A DNA stretch of 64,000 nucleotides. Origin: Skermanella aerolata KACC 11604 (GTDB lineage: Bacteria; Pseudomonadota; Alphaproteobacteria; Azospirillales; Azospirillaceae). The notes under the pieces are model-generated. The model saw only the letters and a program-made list of their open reading frames with translations. It was not told the DNA's origin and searched no databases. Within the stretch, counting starts at the first letter, position 1, and every line of letters starts with the position of its first letter. This document shows positions 49,760 to 59,348 of the stretch, one piece after another. Both the position numbers and the translations under genes were made by a program. The stretch spans positions 1 to 64,000 of the forward strand of contig NZ_AVFK01000033.1 of NCBI RefSeq assembly GCF_000936425.1, read 5' to 3'.

Positions 49760-52700
49760 TCACTCCGCCCCGACGGTCAGCCGCCGGGCCTCTCCCCGTG
49801 CGAACAGGTTGGGGCTGTACATATCCTCCACAAAGGCGCCCGGCATGGCGTAGTCCCCCGGTGTCACCGTCCGCACCAGATAGACCAGCCGGAAAGACGG
49901 CTGGTTCGGCTTCAGGTCCAGCGCCGCGACGAAGCGGTCGTCGCGGTAATCGACGTGGTTGACCGCGCTCAGGCTGCCCAGCCAGGACAGGTCGCCAAGC
50001 TGGCCGCTATCGGCCAGACGGACGTTCTCGATCTCTAGCCCGGCGGGCAGCATGTCGACCACCAGCACCTGATGGTCTTCCTTCAGCAGGCTTTCGCCTT
50101 CCAGGATCACGACCAGCATGCGGTCGCGCACAATGCCGACGGGATCGACCGGCTTGCCGTCCATGTCCAGGATCTTGCGCTCGATCCAGAAGCCCTCGGA
50201 CGCCGCCGGCGGCGGATCGACCGGCACGCCGGCCAGGATGACCGCCCGCCAGACCGGCGCCGGCCCGGTGTTCTCCAGCTTGACCGGAGCGCCGCCGGGA
50301 TCGAGCCGGCGGTAGACCGGCTTGCTCGACGCAATCGGCGCACCGTCCACGGTCAGCTTCATCTCGGCCGACTTGCCCGCCAGCGCCGCCGAAGCCATCA
50401 GCACCCAGGCCTGCTCCTGCGTGCTGGTCGCCTCGGCATCGGCCAGCATGGTGGCGAGCTGCTGGGTCTGGGTGACCAGACGTTCCCGGTTGCCGTTGTT
50501 GTTCTCCGCCAGCAGGGTGATGACGGCGGCCTGGTCCCGAAGGTCGGAACCGAAATCCCGCATTCCGGCCGGTTCCTCGCGGGGCCGCTCGAGCTGGTTG
50601 AACGCCTCGGCCGCCCGTCCGCCGTCGCCCAGCCGTGCCAGGGCGCTGGCGATCTGGGCGCGGGCCATCCGCGTCGGCAGGGCCGCCCACCAGGTCTCCT
50701 GGAAATACCGCGCTTCCGCCACGTCGATCGCCTTGGCGCCGGCCAGCGTGTAGATCGCATAAGCCCGCGCCGCCAGTTCGGACTCGTCGAACCACGCGTT
50801 GTCGAGCACCGCGTTCAGCCACTCGATCCCCTTCTTCAGCGGCAGCTCGGGCACGCGGTAGCCCGCCTCCTTCGCCCGCCCGAGGAAATCGACGACATAG
50901 GCGGTCAGCCACATCTCCGCCGATCCCTGCGCCGACCAAAGGGCGAAAGCGCCGTCGGTCCGCTGGACCGTCATCAGCCGGTCGATCGAGCGCTGGACGC
51001 GGTTGCGGACCATCTCTTCCGAGGCGACGCCTAGTTCGGCCGCCACCGGGGCAAGCTGGAGCAGCGGCATGGAACGGCTGGTCATCTGCTCGGCGCTGCC
51101 ATAGGGATACCTTTCCAGCGCCAGCAGCATCCCGGCAAGGTCGAGGTCCGGCAGAGTGCCTAACGACAGCATTACGCTGATCGTCTCAGGCCGAAGCGCC
51201 GTCAGTTCCGGCACCGTATTGGGTGCTACCTCCACCTTGGCCCCCGGTTCTATCAGCTCGACCTGACGCCGGGTCGTGGCCGGCTGCACCCGGCGGACGC
51301 CGATGGGCCATTCGCGGGTCAGGCTGAAACCGTCGGGTCCCGTGATGTCGACCTTGACCGAGCCGGCGCCGACGCCGTTGCCGGCGATCGTGAAGGGCAC
51401 GCTGACCGGCTTGCCGGGCTTCAGCGGCGGTACGGCGACCCGCCCGTCGCCCTGGAGCGCAATGGTGCCGCCGGCGCTGACGACGACCGCATAGTCGCCG
51501 GGCTTCTGGCCCCGGTCGTTGAGCGTCAGGGTAGCCTGCGCCGTATCTCCCGGCGCCAGGAAGCGCGGCATCGACAGGTCGGCCAGGACGGGATCGCGCA
51601 CGGTGGCGACCACCACGGCGTTGCCGACCTTGGCCGGGGTCCAGGCCACCGCCATCAGGCGCAGCCGGCCGTCGAAGTCGGGGATGTCGAGCGGGACCTC
51701 CGTCGTGCCGTCCGGCCTCAGCGTCACCACGCCGGAATAGAGCGCCGTCATCTCGCGCCGGCGCGGCTGGGGATCGGCGGCGCGCCGCCGGACCGCGGCG
51801 GCCACGACCGGCTTGACGCGGGGCAGCGGCACGGCCTGATCCTGTTCGATCAGCCGGCCGCGCACGTCGCGCAGGTCGACCTCCAGCGGGCGGCGTCCCA
51901 GATAATGCGCCACCGGATCGGGTGCCGCGAACTCGGTCAGCTGGAGCATCGCGTCGTCCACCGCCGCAACGGTCAGCCGGACCTGCGCGCCCTCCTCAGC
52001 CCCGGTCACCTTGACCGGCACCATGACCTGACGGCGCGGCACGATGTCCTGGGGAACCGTCATCGCAACGCTGAGGCGCCGCGGCGCCGCATCGACCGCC
52101 AGCCAGCCCGTGCCGACCGCCCGGCGCGACGCGACCTTGTGGGTCGGATCGGCCGGGGCGAAGGCCGTCGCGATGACGTGGACGCCCGCCGTCCACAGCG
52201 GATCGACCGGCACCTCCAGGAACGCGCCCTCCGGCCCGATCTGCTGGATCATCGTCTGGTGGACCCTGCGGTCTGCGACTGTCACAAGCACCTGCGCCTG
52301 ATAGGGCGGACGGACGAAGACACGCGCCGTTTCGCCTCCGGAATATTTAGGCATCATGACGGCCACCTCGACCCGGTCGGGCCGGTCGCCGGCCGCGGCG
52401 TTCACCCACCAGCCGGCGGCGAACCGCACGCTGGTCGCGACACCCGTTCCGGGGTCGAAAACTTCCAGTCGATAGCGGCCGGAGCCGACCGGCTGCTCGA
52501 TCGCCGCCTTGGCGTCGGCGCGCGGCTCGCCCGAAACGGCGATCGTGCCGCCGGTCAGGCGCTTGTCCTTCACCTGGATGCGATAGTCCCAGTGTCCGCC
52601 GGCCTCGAACCAGGCGTAGTCGTTGTCTTCCTCGAACAGCTCGTACGACAGGGCCGGCTTGTCCACCGGGTTGCCGGCCGGGTCCAGCGCCATCACGTCG

Positions 52701-54556
52701 AACGCCGCCGTAGCCCCTTCCGGTACGGCATCGCCCTGGAAGCGCGGCTTGATCCCGATGGCGAACGGCTGGTGGCGGACCGGCAGCGTGATCTCCCTGA
52801 CCGAGGGACGTCCGCCGATGTCGTACAGCTTGCCCTGGATCACCGCTTCGAGCTGCTGCGTCGTGTCCGGCAGTTCGGGCAGCCGCAGCTCGACCTTGGC
52901 GGAACCGTCCGGACCGGTGATGAAGCCCGGCGCGTCTGCCTTGACCGGCGGCAGGGTTTCCTGGACCAGACCGAAACGGTATCCCTGGTATTTCGGATAG
53001 GGATTGGCGGCAGGACGCAGCAGCATCGTCACCTCGCCCGGCAGCTTGGCGGCCGCTCCCGCCTGCCGGTAGCGACCATCGACCTTCAGCGCCGCCACGC
53101 TGCCCGGCTCCAGCGTTTCGCGGTCGGACGACAGGCCGACGTTCAGCCTCGGCGGCACGAAGTCCTCGACCACGAAGTCGGCGCGGCCGATCGGCTCGCC
53201 GTCCGGCTCCAGATGGGCCGTGACCGACCACTGGCCGGTCGATGCCGGGCGCGGGATATCCAGTCCGAAGGAATAGCTGCCCACGCCTGCGTCGGCGACC
53301 TGACGGCGGTCCACCTCGAACCCGTCGGGCCGCTGGATCTTCAAAGTCAGCGGACGGCCCTGGACCGCCACGGCGTCGGCGTTCCGCAGCAGCGCGCTCA
53401 GGAACACCGTTTCGCCCGGCTGGTACAGGCTGCGGTCGGTGTAAAGATAGGCGTCGAGCGGCCCGTTGGCCTCCATCGGCGCCGTCGGCGCTCCCTCCGC
53501 CGACTCCGACCGCGCCGCGACGTCCAGGAAGCCCATGTCGCCCGACGCTCCATAGGCGAAGACTGCCTGCGGCGCGTTGCCGCCGGTCCCGCGCATCGTC
53601 TCCGCCGGGAAACGGGCGATTCCATCCGGTCCCGTAACGACCTTGCCGAGTTCGGCGTTGCTGCGCGCCAGCAGGCGCAGTTCGACGTTCGCCATCGGCT
53701 CGGCCGTGGTCAGGCTGCGGGCAAACACCAGCAGGCCGTCCTGCCCCGCGAAGGTCGTCAGCCCCAGGTCGGTGATGACGAACCACTGCGTCGCCTTGGC
53801 TTCCCAGTTCTCGCCCTCGCGGTCGGCGTTGCCGGCCACCGCGATATAGACGCCGGGCTTGAGCGCGCCGATGGCGGCATCGACCGGGAACGGCGTCACG
53901 ACGACCTGATTGCGCTGCTCGCCGATCGCCATCTCGCCCTGCCAGACCTGCTCGCCGCTGCGCTCGACGATGCCGCCGATGTCCAGGTCGGTCAGGGCGT
54001 GGGAGATCCGTCCGTAATAGACCTGCTCGACCAGCGACCGGTCGTTGATCCGCAGCACCTGAAGCCGGGCGCGCTTGACGTTGACCGTCCGCAGCGGCAG
54101 CCCCTCGCTCCCGACATGGGGCAGGATGTAGCCGGCTCCCCGGAACGCCAGGGCAGGCTTCCGGTCCGGCACCTCGATCTCATAGCGCGCCGGCTCCGCG
54201 AGGCTGACATCCTGCGCGCCGGGAAGCCCCTGCTTCAAGGTGACCGCGTATTTTGCGCCGTGGCTGAGGCCGTCCAGGCACAGGCTGTCGTTCCGGGCCA
54301 TCACCGATACCGGGATGGGCGGGTCGATCTCTACCTGCGCCGCGTAGTCGTTCAGGCGGGACTTCTCCAACGCGCGGTTGAAGGTGAAGCAGGCCTGCGG
54401 CGTGTCCCGCTCCGCCTGCACGTCGACCCCGGTGACCGCGAACTGTGCCGGTTCCTGCTCCGGCGCCTGGGGCGGCTCCGGCGTCTGAGCCTTGGAAGCG
54501 GTCGAAAGACCCAGAGCGACGAGGAAGGCGAGCCCGAGCGGACGCAGCATGCGCAT
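49760..54556 (-). CDS. Alpha-2-macroglobulin family protein lacking the thioester Cys
   Basis: 1598 residues. Signal peptide about 1-23 (ends SKAQ), no lipobox, so it is periplasmic rather than a lipoprotein. The N-terminal macroglobulin-like repeats (ESAEGAP region through DAYLYTDRSLYQPGETVFLSALLRNADAV) and the bait-like region are followed by the alpha/alpha-barrel. There the thioester motif reads YPYGSAEQMTSR, so the usual Cys is Ser (residue 1154, codon AGC at 51095-51097). The protein therefore cannot trap proteases covalently. Thioester-free relatives exist. No penicillin-binding-protein 1C gene is adjacent, unlike in many genomes. Confidence 0.9.
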   Translation of the reverse strand: MRMLRPLGLAFLVALGLSTASKAQTPEPPQAPEQEPAQFAVTGVDVQAERDTPQACFTFNRALEKSRLNDYAAQVEIDPPIPVSVMARNDSLCLDGLSHGAKYAVTLKQGLPGAQDVSLAEPARYEIEVPDRKPALAFRGAGYILPHVGSEGLPLRTVNVKRARLQVLRINDRSLVEQVYYGRISHALTDLDIGGIVERSGEQVWQGEMAIGEQRNQVVVTPFPVDAAIGALKPGVYIAVAGNADREGENWEAKATQWFVITDLGLTTFAGQDGLLVFARSLTTAEPMANVELRLLARSNAELGKVVTGPDGIARFPAETMRGTGGNAPQAVFAYGASGDMGFLDVAARSESAEGAPTAPMEANGPLDAYLYTDRSLYQPGETVFLSALLRNADAVAVQGRPLTLKIQRPDGFEVDRRQVADAGVGSYSFGLDIPRPASTGQWSVTAHLEPDGEPIGRADFVVEDFVPPRLNVGLSSDRETLEPGSVAALKVDGRYRQAGAAAKLPGEVTMLLRPAANPYPKYQGYRFGLVQETLPPVKADAPGFITGPDGSAKVELRLPELPDTTQQLEAVIQGKLYDIGGRPSVREITLPVRHQPFAIGIKPRFQGDAVPEGATAAFDVMALDPAGNPVDKPALSYELFEEDNDYAWFEAGGHWDYRIQVKDKRLTGGTIAVSGEPRADAKAAIEQPVGSGRYRLEVFDPGTGVATSVRFAAGWWVNAAAGDRPDRVEVAVMMPKYSGGETARVFVRPPYQAQVLVTVADRRVHQTMIQQIGPEGAFLEVPVDPLWTAGVHVIATAFAPADPTHKVASRRAVGTGWLAVDAAPRRLSVAMTVPQDIVPRRQVMVPVKVTGAEEGAQVRLTVAAVDDAMLQLTEFAAPDPVAHYLGRRPLEVDLRDVRGRLIEQDQAVPLPRVKPVVAAAVRRRAADPQPRRREMTALYSGVVTLRPDGTTEVPLDIPDFDGRLRLMAVAWTPAKVGNAVVVATVRDPVLADLSMPRFLAPGDTAQATLTLNDRGQKPGDYAVVVSAGGTIALQGDGRVAVPPLKPGKPVSVPFTIAGNGVGAGSVKVDITGPDGFSLTREWPIGVRRVQPATTRRQVELIEPGAKVEVAPNTVPELTALRPETISVMLSLGTLPDLDLAGMLLALERYPYGSAEQMTSRSMPLLQLAPVAAELGVASEEMVRNRVQRSIDRLMTVQRTDGAFALWSAQGSAEMWLTAYVVDFLGRAKEAGYRVPELPLKKGIEWLNAVLDNAWFDESELAARAYAIYTLAGAKAIDVAEARYFQETWWAALPTRMARAQIASALARLGDGGRAAEAFNQLERPREEPAGMRDFGSDLRDQAAVITLLAENNNGNRERLVTQTQQLATMLADAEATSTQEQAWVLMASAALAGKSAEMKLTVDGAPIASSKPVYRRLDPGGAPVKLENTGPAPVWRAVILAGVPVDPPPAASEGFWIERKILDMDGKPVDPVGIVRDRMLVVILEGESLLKEDHQVLVVDMLPAGLEIENVRLADSGQLGDLSWLGSLSAVNHVDYRDDRFVAALDLKPNQPSFRLVYLVRTVTPGDYAMPGAFVEDMYSPNLFARGEARRLTVGAE

Positions 54557-54580
54557 GAAACAAAAAACCCTGATGCCGAC

Positions 54581-54623
54581 AAAAAAACACCGGCGGGGAG
54601 CGCACGATCATGCGTCCCGCCGG
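54581..54623 (-). terminator. Rho-independent terminator after the aminotransferase gene
   Basis: The hairpin at 54590-54623 pairs CCGGCGGGA-GCGCA with TGCG-TCCCGCCGG with a small bulge. Read leftward it is followed by seven Ts. It ends 25 bases before the ATG of the macroglobulin gene. Confidence 0.8.
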
Positions 54624-54664
54624 ATGGTCCCGCCAAATTATGGCGCAATTCCGATACATTTGCC

Positions 54665-55825
54665 TCAGAAATAGCGCTTCAGCCGGCCAATAGCCTCATC
54701 GAGCAGGCTGTCCTGCTTGCAGAAGCAGAAGCGGATGTAATTGCGCACGGGTGTTTCCGCAAAGAAGGCGCTGACGGGGATAGCCGTGACCCCCGCCGCC
54801 TCCGTCAGGTGCAGGCAGAAAGACACGTCGTCGCCGTCGAATCCGACCGACGAGATGTCCGCCAGCAGGAAGTAGCTGCCGCCGCTGTGAAGCACCGACA
54901 GGCCCACGTCGTGCAGGCCCGCCGCCAGCCGGTCCCGCTTCGCCTGCATCGATGACGCCAGGTTGTCGAAATACGCGCGGTCCTTCCCCAGCCCATAGGC
55001 GACTCCTGCCTGTAGGTTGGGCGCCGTCGTGAAGGTCATGAACTGGTGCGCCTTGGCGACCGGTTGCAGCAGTTCGGGAGCGCCCGTGACGTAACCGACC
55101 TTCCAGCCGGTCAGGGAGAAGGTCTTGCCTGCGGACCCGACCTTCAGGCAACGGTTCCGCAGGCCCGGCAGGGTCATCAGCGGGATATGCGCCGCCCCGT
55201 CGAACACCAGATGCTCGTAGACCTCGTCGCAGATGGCATAGGCGTCGAAGCGCTGAAGGAACTCGCCGATCAGCTCAAGCTCGTCGCGCCGGTAGACCTT
55301 GCCGACCGGGTTCAGCGGGTCGTTGATGACCAGCGCCTTGGTGCGCGGGCTGAACACCCGCTCCAGGTCTTCCCTCGTGAAGCTCCAGTCCGGCGCCTTC
55401 AGCGTCACCAGCTTCGGGATGCCGCCCGCCTGTTTGATGATCGGCAGGTAGCTGTCATACATCGGCTCGAACAGCACGACCTCGTCGCCCGGCTCGATCA
55501 GGCCGAACAGGCAAGCGCCCAGCGCCTCGGTAGCACCCGACGTCACCAGCACCTCGCGCGCCCAATCGACGTCCAGCCCGTAGAACCGCTTGGCATGGTT
55601 CGCCACCGCCTGACGCAGTTCGGGCGTTCCCATCATCGATGGATACTGGTTGTAGCCATTGAGCAGAGCGTCCGCCGCAGCCTGAAGCACATCGGGCGGT
55701 CCCCGGTCGTCGGGAAACCCCTGCCCCAGATTGATCGACTTATGCTTCAGGGCCAGTTGCGACATGACCTCGAAGACGGTCGTTGGCATGTCGCGGAAGA
55801 GAGGGTTGCCGACTTTGGCGGTCAT
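54665..55825 (-). CDS. Class I/II pyridoxal-phosphate aminotransferase
   Basis: 386 residues. PLP-binding Lys234 is in GSAGKTFSLTGWKVGY, Asp200 and Tyr203 in CDEVYEHLVF, and Asn168/Asn172 in INDPLNPVGKVY. The N-terminal INLGQGFPDDRGPPDV and NQYPSMMGTPELRQAV place it with the kynurenine/methionine-type (YbdL-like) aminotransferases. Likely a broad-range amino-acid/2-oxo-acid transaminase. It ends with a strong terminator, so the macroglobulin gene is a separate transcription unit or relies on read-through. Confidence 0.88.
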   Translation of the reverse strand: MTAKVGNPLFRDMPTTVFEVMSQLALKHKSINLGQGFPDDRGPPDVLQAAADALLNGYNQYPSMMGTPELRQAVANHAKRFYGLDVDWAREVLVTSGATEALGACLFGLIEPGDEVVLFEPMYDSYLPIIKQAGGIPKLVTLKAPDWSFTREDLERVFSPRTKALVINDPLNPVGKVYRRDELELIGEFLQRFDAYAICDEVYEHLVFDGAAHIPLMTLPGLRNRCLKVGSAGKTFSLTGWKVGYVTGAPELLQPVAKAHQFMTFTTAPNLQAGVAYGLGKDRAYFDNLASSMQAKRDRLAAGLHDVGLSVLHSGGSYFLLADISSVGFDGDDVSFCLHLTEAAGVTAIPVSAFFAETPVRNYIRFCFCKQDSLLDEAIGRLKRYF

Positions 55826-55925
55826 GATGCTACTGAACAGACTGTGGACGATGGGAACGGGAACTTAGCCGATAAATCGCCGCCGGTCACGACAAGCGAC
55901 GACGGCCAGCGGCGGCAGCCGGCGA

Positions 55926-56369
55926 TTACAGCAGGTCGCGCAGCATCGCGACCAGCGGCTTGTCCGCCGGCGGCATCGGATACTGCCCCATGTCGTTGGG
56001 CCGCGCCCATGCCAGCTTCTGGCCCTCCAGCGGTCTGGGGGTACCTTCCCAAACGCGGCAGACGTATAGCGGCATCAGCAGGTGGAAGCTCTCGTAGCTG
56101 TGCGACGCGAAGGTGAAGGGCGCCAGACAGCTGCCCGCCGTCTCGATCCCCAACTCCTCCCGAAGCTCGCGCACCAACGCGTATTCCGGGCTCTCGCCCT
56201 CGTGGACCTTGCCGCCGGGGAACTCCCACAAGCCGGCCAGCGACTTGCCTTCCGGCCGCTGCGCCAGCAGCACCCGGCCGTCGACGTCGACCAGCGCCAC
56301 AGCGACCACCAGCAGGACCGGCTTGCCGGGTTCAGGGGTTGAATTCGGATCGAAGCAGTTCATGAACAT
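55926..56369 (-). CDS. mutT: MutT-type Nudix hydrolase (8-oxo-dGTP pyrophosphatase-like)
   Basis: 147 residues (a start at 56363 is equally possible). The Nudix box GGKVHEGESPEYALVRELREELGIE is complete, with the catalytic REL(R)EE. The N-terminal GRVLLAQRPEGKSLAGLWEFPGG and the terminal WARPNDMGQYPMPPADKPLV are as in MutT. It removes oxidised nucleotides. Its start lies inside the upstream GNAT gene (38-base overlap), so the two genes are coupled. In related genomes the secA / peptidyl-prolyl isomerase / argJ / mutT order is conserved. Confidence 0.88.
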   Translation of the reverse strand: MFMNCFDPNSTPEPGKPVLLVVAVALVDVDGRVLLAQRPEGKSLAGLWEFPGGKVHEGESPEYALVRELREELGIETAGSCLAPFTFASHSYESFHLLMPLYVCRVWEGTPRPLEGQKLAWARPNDMGQYPMPPADKPLVAMLRDLL

Positions 56370-56889
56370 TCACCACGAGAGAGCCGCGCCGGGTCGGCAG
56401 GCTACAGGACCGCGCCTCCCCGGCGGAAAGCTGCCCCGCCGGACGGAAACCCATTTTCGTCAGCACATGCGCCGACCGTTCGTTTTCCGGATCGGTCTCG
56501 GCCTCGATCCGTCGCAGTCCCAGCTCGCCGAAGCCATAGGCCACGATCGCCTTGACCGCTTCGGATGCGTAACCATGCCCCCAATGCGGCTGCCCCAGCC
56601 AATATCCCAGCGCGGCGCTCTCGGCATCGCCGCATGTCCGCTTCAACCCGATGGAGCCGGCCACCGCGTCACCGTCCGTCACGGCGATGGCGAACTCGGT
56701 GGCGGCCCCGGCCTCATGGTTGGTCCTGACATGATCGACGTAGAAGCGCGCATCGGCGCGGCGGTAGGGATAAGGCGGGACCGCCAGCCACTGGGAAACC
56801 TCCCAGTCGTTCAAAAGGGCGACCATCGCATCGATGTCGCCCTCGACGAACGGCCGAAGGGTCAGGCGCGCGGTCCGGATCACAGTCAT
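56332..56889 (-). CDS. GNAT family N-acetyltransferase
   Basis: 185 residues. The RimJ/RimL-type GNAT fold is seen in TARLTLRPFVEGDIDAMVALLNDWEVSQWLAV, GYWLGQPHWGHGYASEAVKAIVAYGFGELGLRRIEAETDPENERSAHVLTKMGF, which carries the acetyl-CoA loop. Substrate unknown; it could acetylate a protein N-terminus or a small molecule. It lies 33 bases after argJ in the same direction. Confidence 0.88.
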   Translation of the reverse strand: MTVIRTARLTLRPFVEGDIDAMVALLNDWEVSQWLAVPPYPYRRADARFYVDHVRTNHEAGAATEFAIAVTDGDAVAGSIGLKRTCGDAESAALGYWLGQPHWGHGYASEAVKAIVAYGFGELGLRRIEAETDPENERSAHVLTKMGFRPAGQLSAGEARSCSLPTRRGSLVVNVHELLRSEFNP

Positions 56890-56922
56890 GCCGCACGCCT
56901 CCCCTTTATGCTCCCCGAAGCC

Positions 56923-58155
56923 TCAGCTCCGGTAGCTGCCGTTGATGTCGATGTAGCCGTGGGTCAAGTCGCAGGTCCAGACCGTTGCGGAGCCGGAACC
57001 GATCCCCAGCTCGACCAGGAAGTCGATGTACTGGCCCTTCATGTGCTCGACGACGGGCGTCTCGTCATAACCCGGCACTTCCATGCCGTCCGCCGCGATC
57101 AGCACGCCGCCGGCGGAAATCCGCAGCTTGTCGCGGTCCGCCTTCTCGCCGGCCTTGCCGACCGCCATGACGATCCGGCCCCAATTGGCGTCCTCGCCGG
57201 CGATGGCTGTCTTGACCAGCGGAGAATTGGCGATCGACAAGGCGATCCGCTTCGCGGCCTGATCGCTGTCCGCCCCTTCGACCCGCACGGTGACGAACTT
57301 CGTCGCCCCTTCGCCGTCGCGGACGATCTGCTGCGCCAGATCGACCAGCACCGCCTCGAACTGCGCCTTGAAGTCGGCCAGATCAGCCGCACCGGCATCG
57401 ACGACCGGCGCGTTGCCGGCCTTGCCCGTGGCGCAGACCAGCAGCGTGTCGCTGGTGGAGGTGTCGCCGTCCACGGTGATGCAGTTGAACGACTTCTCGT
57501 TGGCGCCGGACACCAGCGTCTGTAACACCGGCGCCGGGATAGCGGCATCGGTGAAGACGAACGCCAGCATCGTAGCCATATCCGGCGCAATCATGCCGGA
57601 ACCCTTGGCAAACCCGTTGATCGTCACCTGGACTCCGCCGATCGAAGCCGTCCGGGTGCATCCTTTCGGGAACGTATCGGTCGTCATGATCGCCTTGGCC
57701 GCCGGCGCCCAAGCCGTCTCGTCGAACGACCCGGCCAGTCCCGGCAGGTTCGACGCGATGGCGTCTGCCGGGATCGGCTGGCCGATGACGCCGGTCGAGG
57801 CGACGAACACCTCGGCCGGCGCACACTCCGCCAGCTCCGCCGCCGCCTTCACCGTCGCATCGACGAAAGCTTCCCCGGCCTTGCCGGTGAAGGCGTTGGA
57901 GTTGCCGGAATTGACGACGATGGCGCGGGCGACCCCGCCGCCTAAGTTGGCGCGGCAGCGATGAACGGGAGCCGATGCCGTCAGAGACCGCGTCAGGACG
58001 CCGGCGATCGTCGTGCCGGGGTCCAGGATGGCGACCATCAGGTCGTCGCGTCCCTTGTAGCGGATTCCGCAATTCGCCGTAGCCAGCCGGACGCCGGGAA
58101 TGACCGGAAGAGCCGGGAATTCGCCGGCCGCCAGAGGGGAGATTTTAGCTGCCAT
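56923..58155 (-). CDS. argJ: Bifunctional ornithine acetyltransferase / N-acetylglutamate synthase ArgJ
   Basis: 410 residues. TKGCTRTASIGGVQVTINGFAKGSGMIAPDMATMLAFVFTDA contains the conserved ATMLAF self-cleavage site that creates the Thr nucleophile. Also seen are NSGNSNAFTGKAGE, STGVIGQPIPADAI and the C-terminal AVGKAGEKADRDKL. The enzyme recycles acetyl groups in arginine synthesis. The ATG at 58155 is preceded by weak SD. Neighbours secA, ppi and mutT are a usual context. Confidence 0.95.
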   Translation of the reverse strand: MAAKISPLAAGEFPALPVIPGVRLATANCGIRYKGRDDLMVAILDPGTTIAGVLTRSLTASAPVHRCRANLGGGVARAIVVNSGNSNAFTGKAGEAFVDATVKAAAELAECAPAEVFVASTGVIGQPIPADAIASNLPGLAGSFDETAWAPAAKAIMTTDTFPKGCTRTASIGGVQVTINGFAKGSGMIAPDMATMLAFVFTDAAIPAPVLQTLVSGANEKSFNCITVDGDTSTSDTLLVCATGKAGNAPVVDAGAADLADFKAQFEAVLVDLAQQIVRDGEGATKFVTVRVEGADSDQAAKRIALSIANSPLVKTAIAGEDANWGRIVMAVGKAGEKADRDKLRISAGGVLIAADGMEVPGYDETPVVEHMKGQYIDFLVELGIGSGSATVWTCDLTHGYIDINGSYRS

Positions 58156-58204
58156 GGTGATCGTCGTCTTCCCGGTTCTTAATCAGGCAAGTTGGTCGAA
58201 AAAC

Positions 58205-59140
58205 TTAGGGCTTGGTGGCGGGAGCGGCCGGAGCCGGTGCTGCCGAACCCGGAGTGACGGTGCCGGCGGGCGGCGTCTCGGGCATCGGCGAGCCGTCCAT
58301 CTGGAAGCGCTCGACCTTGGCCTTGCCGCGCAGGTCCTCGACCAGCTCGCCGATCACCTGCTCGGAAACCTGGCTGCGAAGCTGCTCCTGAACTTCCTCG
58401 AAGCTCGGGGGCGTGCTCTGGCGGCGGTCGACCACCTTGATCACGTGCCAGCCGAACTGGGTCTGGACCGGCGTCTGGCTGACGTCGCCCGGCTTCATCG
58501 CGAAAGCCGCATTGGCGAAGGGCTCGACCATCTGGTCCTTGGTGAAGTAGCCGAGGTCGCCGCCCTGCTGGGCCGCCGCCTTGTCGGTCGACTTCTCGCC
58601 GGCGATCTTGGCGAAGTCGTCGCCCTTCTTGATGTCGGCGATGATGCTTTTGGCGACGTCTTCCGACTCGACCAGGATGTGGCTGGCCTTGACCTCGTCC
58701 TGCGGCGGGTTCTCTTCCTTGAACTTGTTGTAGGCTTCCTGAAGGCGCTCGGCGGTAATGCGCTTCTGGACCTCGCGGGTCAGGTAGAGTTCCTGGACGA
58801 TGCGCTCTTCCGACCGCTTCAGCCGCTCGGCCACCTCGGGGTCGTTCTGCACATTGGCCTTGTAGCCGGCCTCCGCCACCAGCTTGCCGTTGATGATCTG
58901 ATCGATCACGGCCGGAAAGATCATCTGCGGCGGCATCTGCTGGACCTGGGGCGGCAGCGACGCGATCGTGCGCGTGACCTCGGAGCGCCTGATTTCCGCA
59001 CCGTTGACCTTGGCAACGACCGGATCTTCACCAGCGGGAGACCCCGCCGCCGGAGCTGGCGACGTCTGGGCCTGGGCGGTGAAACCGACACCGCCGAGAG
59101 CCAGCGAGACGGCAGCGACGCGGAGGACTCTTGCGAACAT
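58205..59140 (-). CDS. Periplasmic parvulin-type peptidyl-prolyl isomerase
   Basis: 311 residues from ATG 59140 (AAAAGGA ahead); the longer frame upstream is less likely. Signal peptide about 1-24 (TAQAQ). A SurA-like N-terminal region is followed by a parvulin domain with EVKASHILVESEDVAKSIIADIKKGDDFAKIAGEKSTDKAAAQQGGDLGYFTKDQMVEPFANAAFAMKPGDVSQTPVQTQFGWHVIKV. It is probably an envelope protein chaperone. A Pro/Ala-rich C-terminal tail follows. It lies 49 bases before argJ. Confidence 0.9.
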   Translation of the reverse strand: MFARVLRVAAVSLALGGVGFTAQAQTSPAPAAGSPAGEDPVVAKVNGAEIRRSEVTRTIASLPPQVQQMPPQMIFPAVIDQIINGKLVAEAGYKANVQNDPEVAERLKRSEERIVQELYLTREVQKRITAERLQEAYNKFKEENPPQDEVKASHILVESEDVAKSIIADIKKGDDFAKIAGEKSTDKAAAQQGGDLGYFTKDQMVEPFANAAFAMKPGDVSQTPVQTQFGWHVIKVVDRRQSTPPSFEEVQEQLRSQVSEQVIGELVEDLRGKAKVERFQMDGSPMPETPPAGTVTPGSAAPAPAAPATKP

Positions 59141-59348
59141 GAGAAGTTCCTTTTCAGCGGATTGACGCGTGAAGGGACATAAGCGGCCGACCGGCATTTT
59201 CCCCCACTTTAATTTATTTCGGTGCGATTAAGCACGCCGCACGGCCGCTTGCAAGGCGGGACTGGACAGGTCCGGCAAATGCCCGAAACCCGCCACAGCT
59301 CCGCCATCAAAGCGGCCGTCTTCCGCCTCCCCCCGCCGCCGCCGGGCA

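Noticed and set aside
51905-54955. Open frame of 1016 codons on the + strand
   Set aside because: Antisense to the alpha-2-macroglobulin gene, low-complexity Arg/Asp/Leu composition, no domain.
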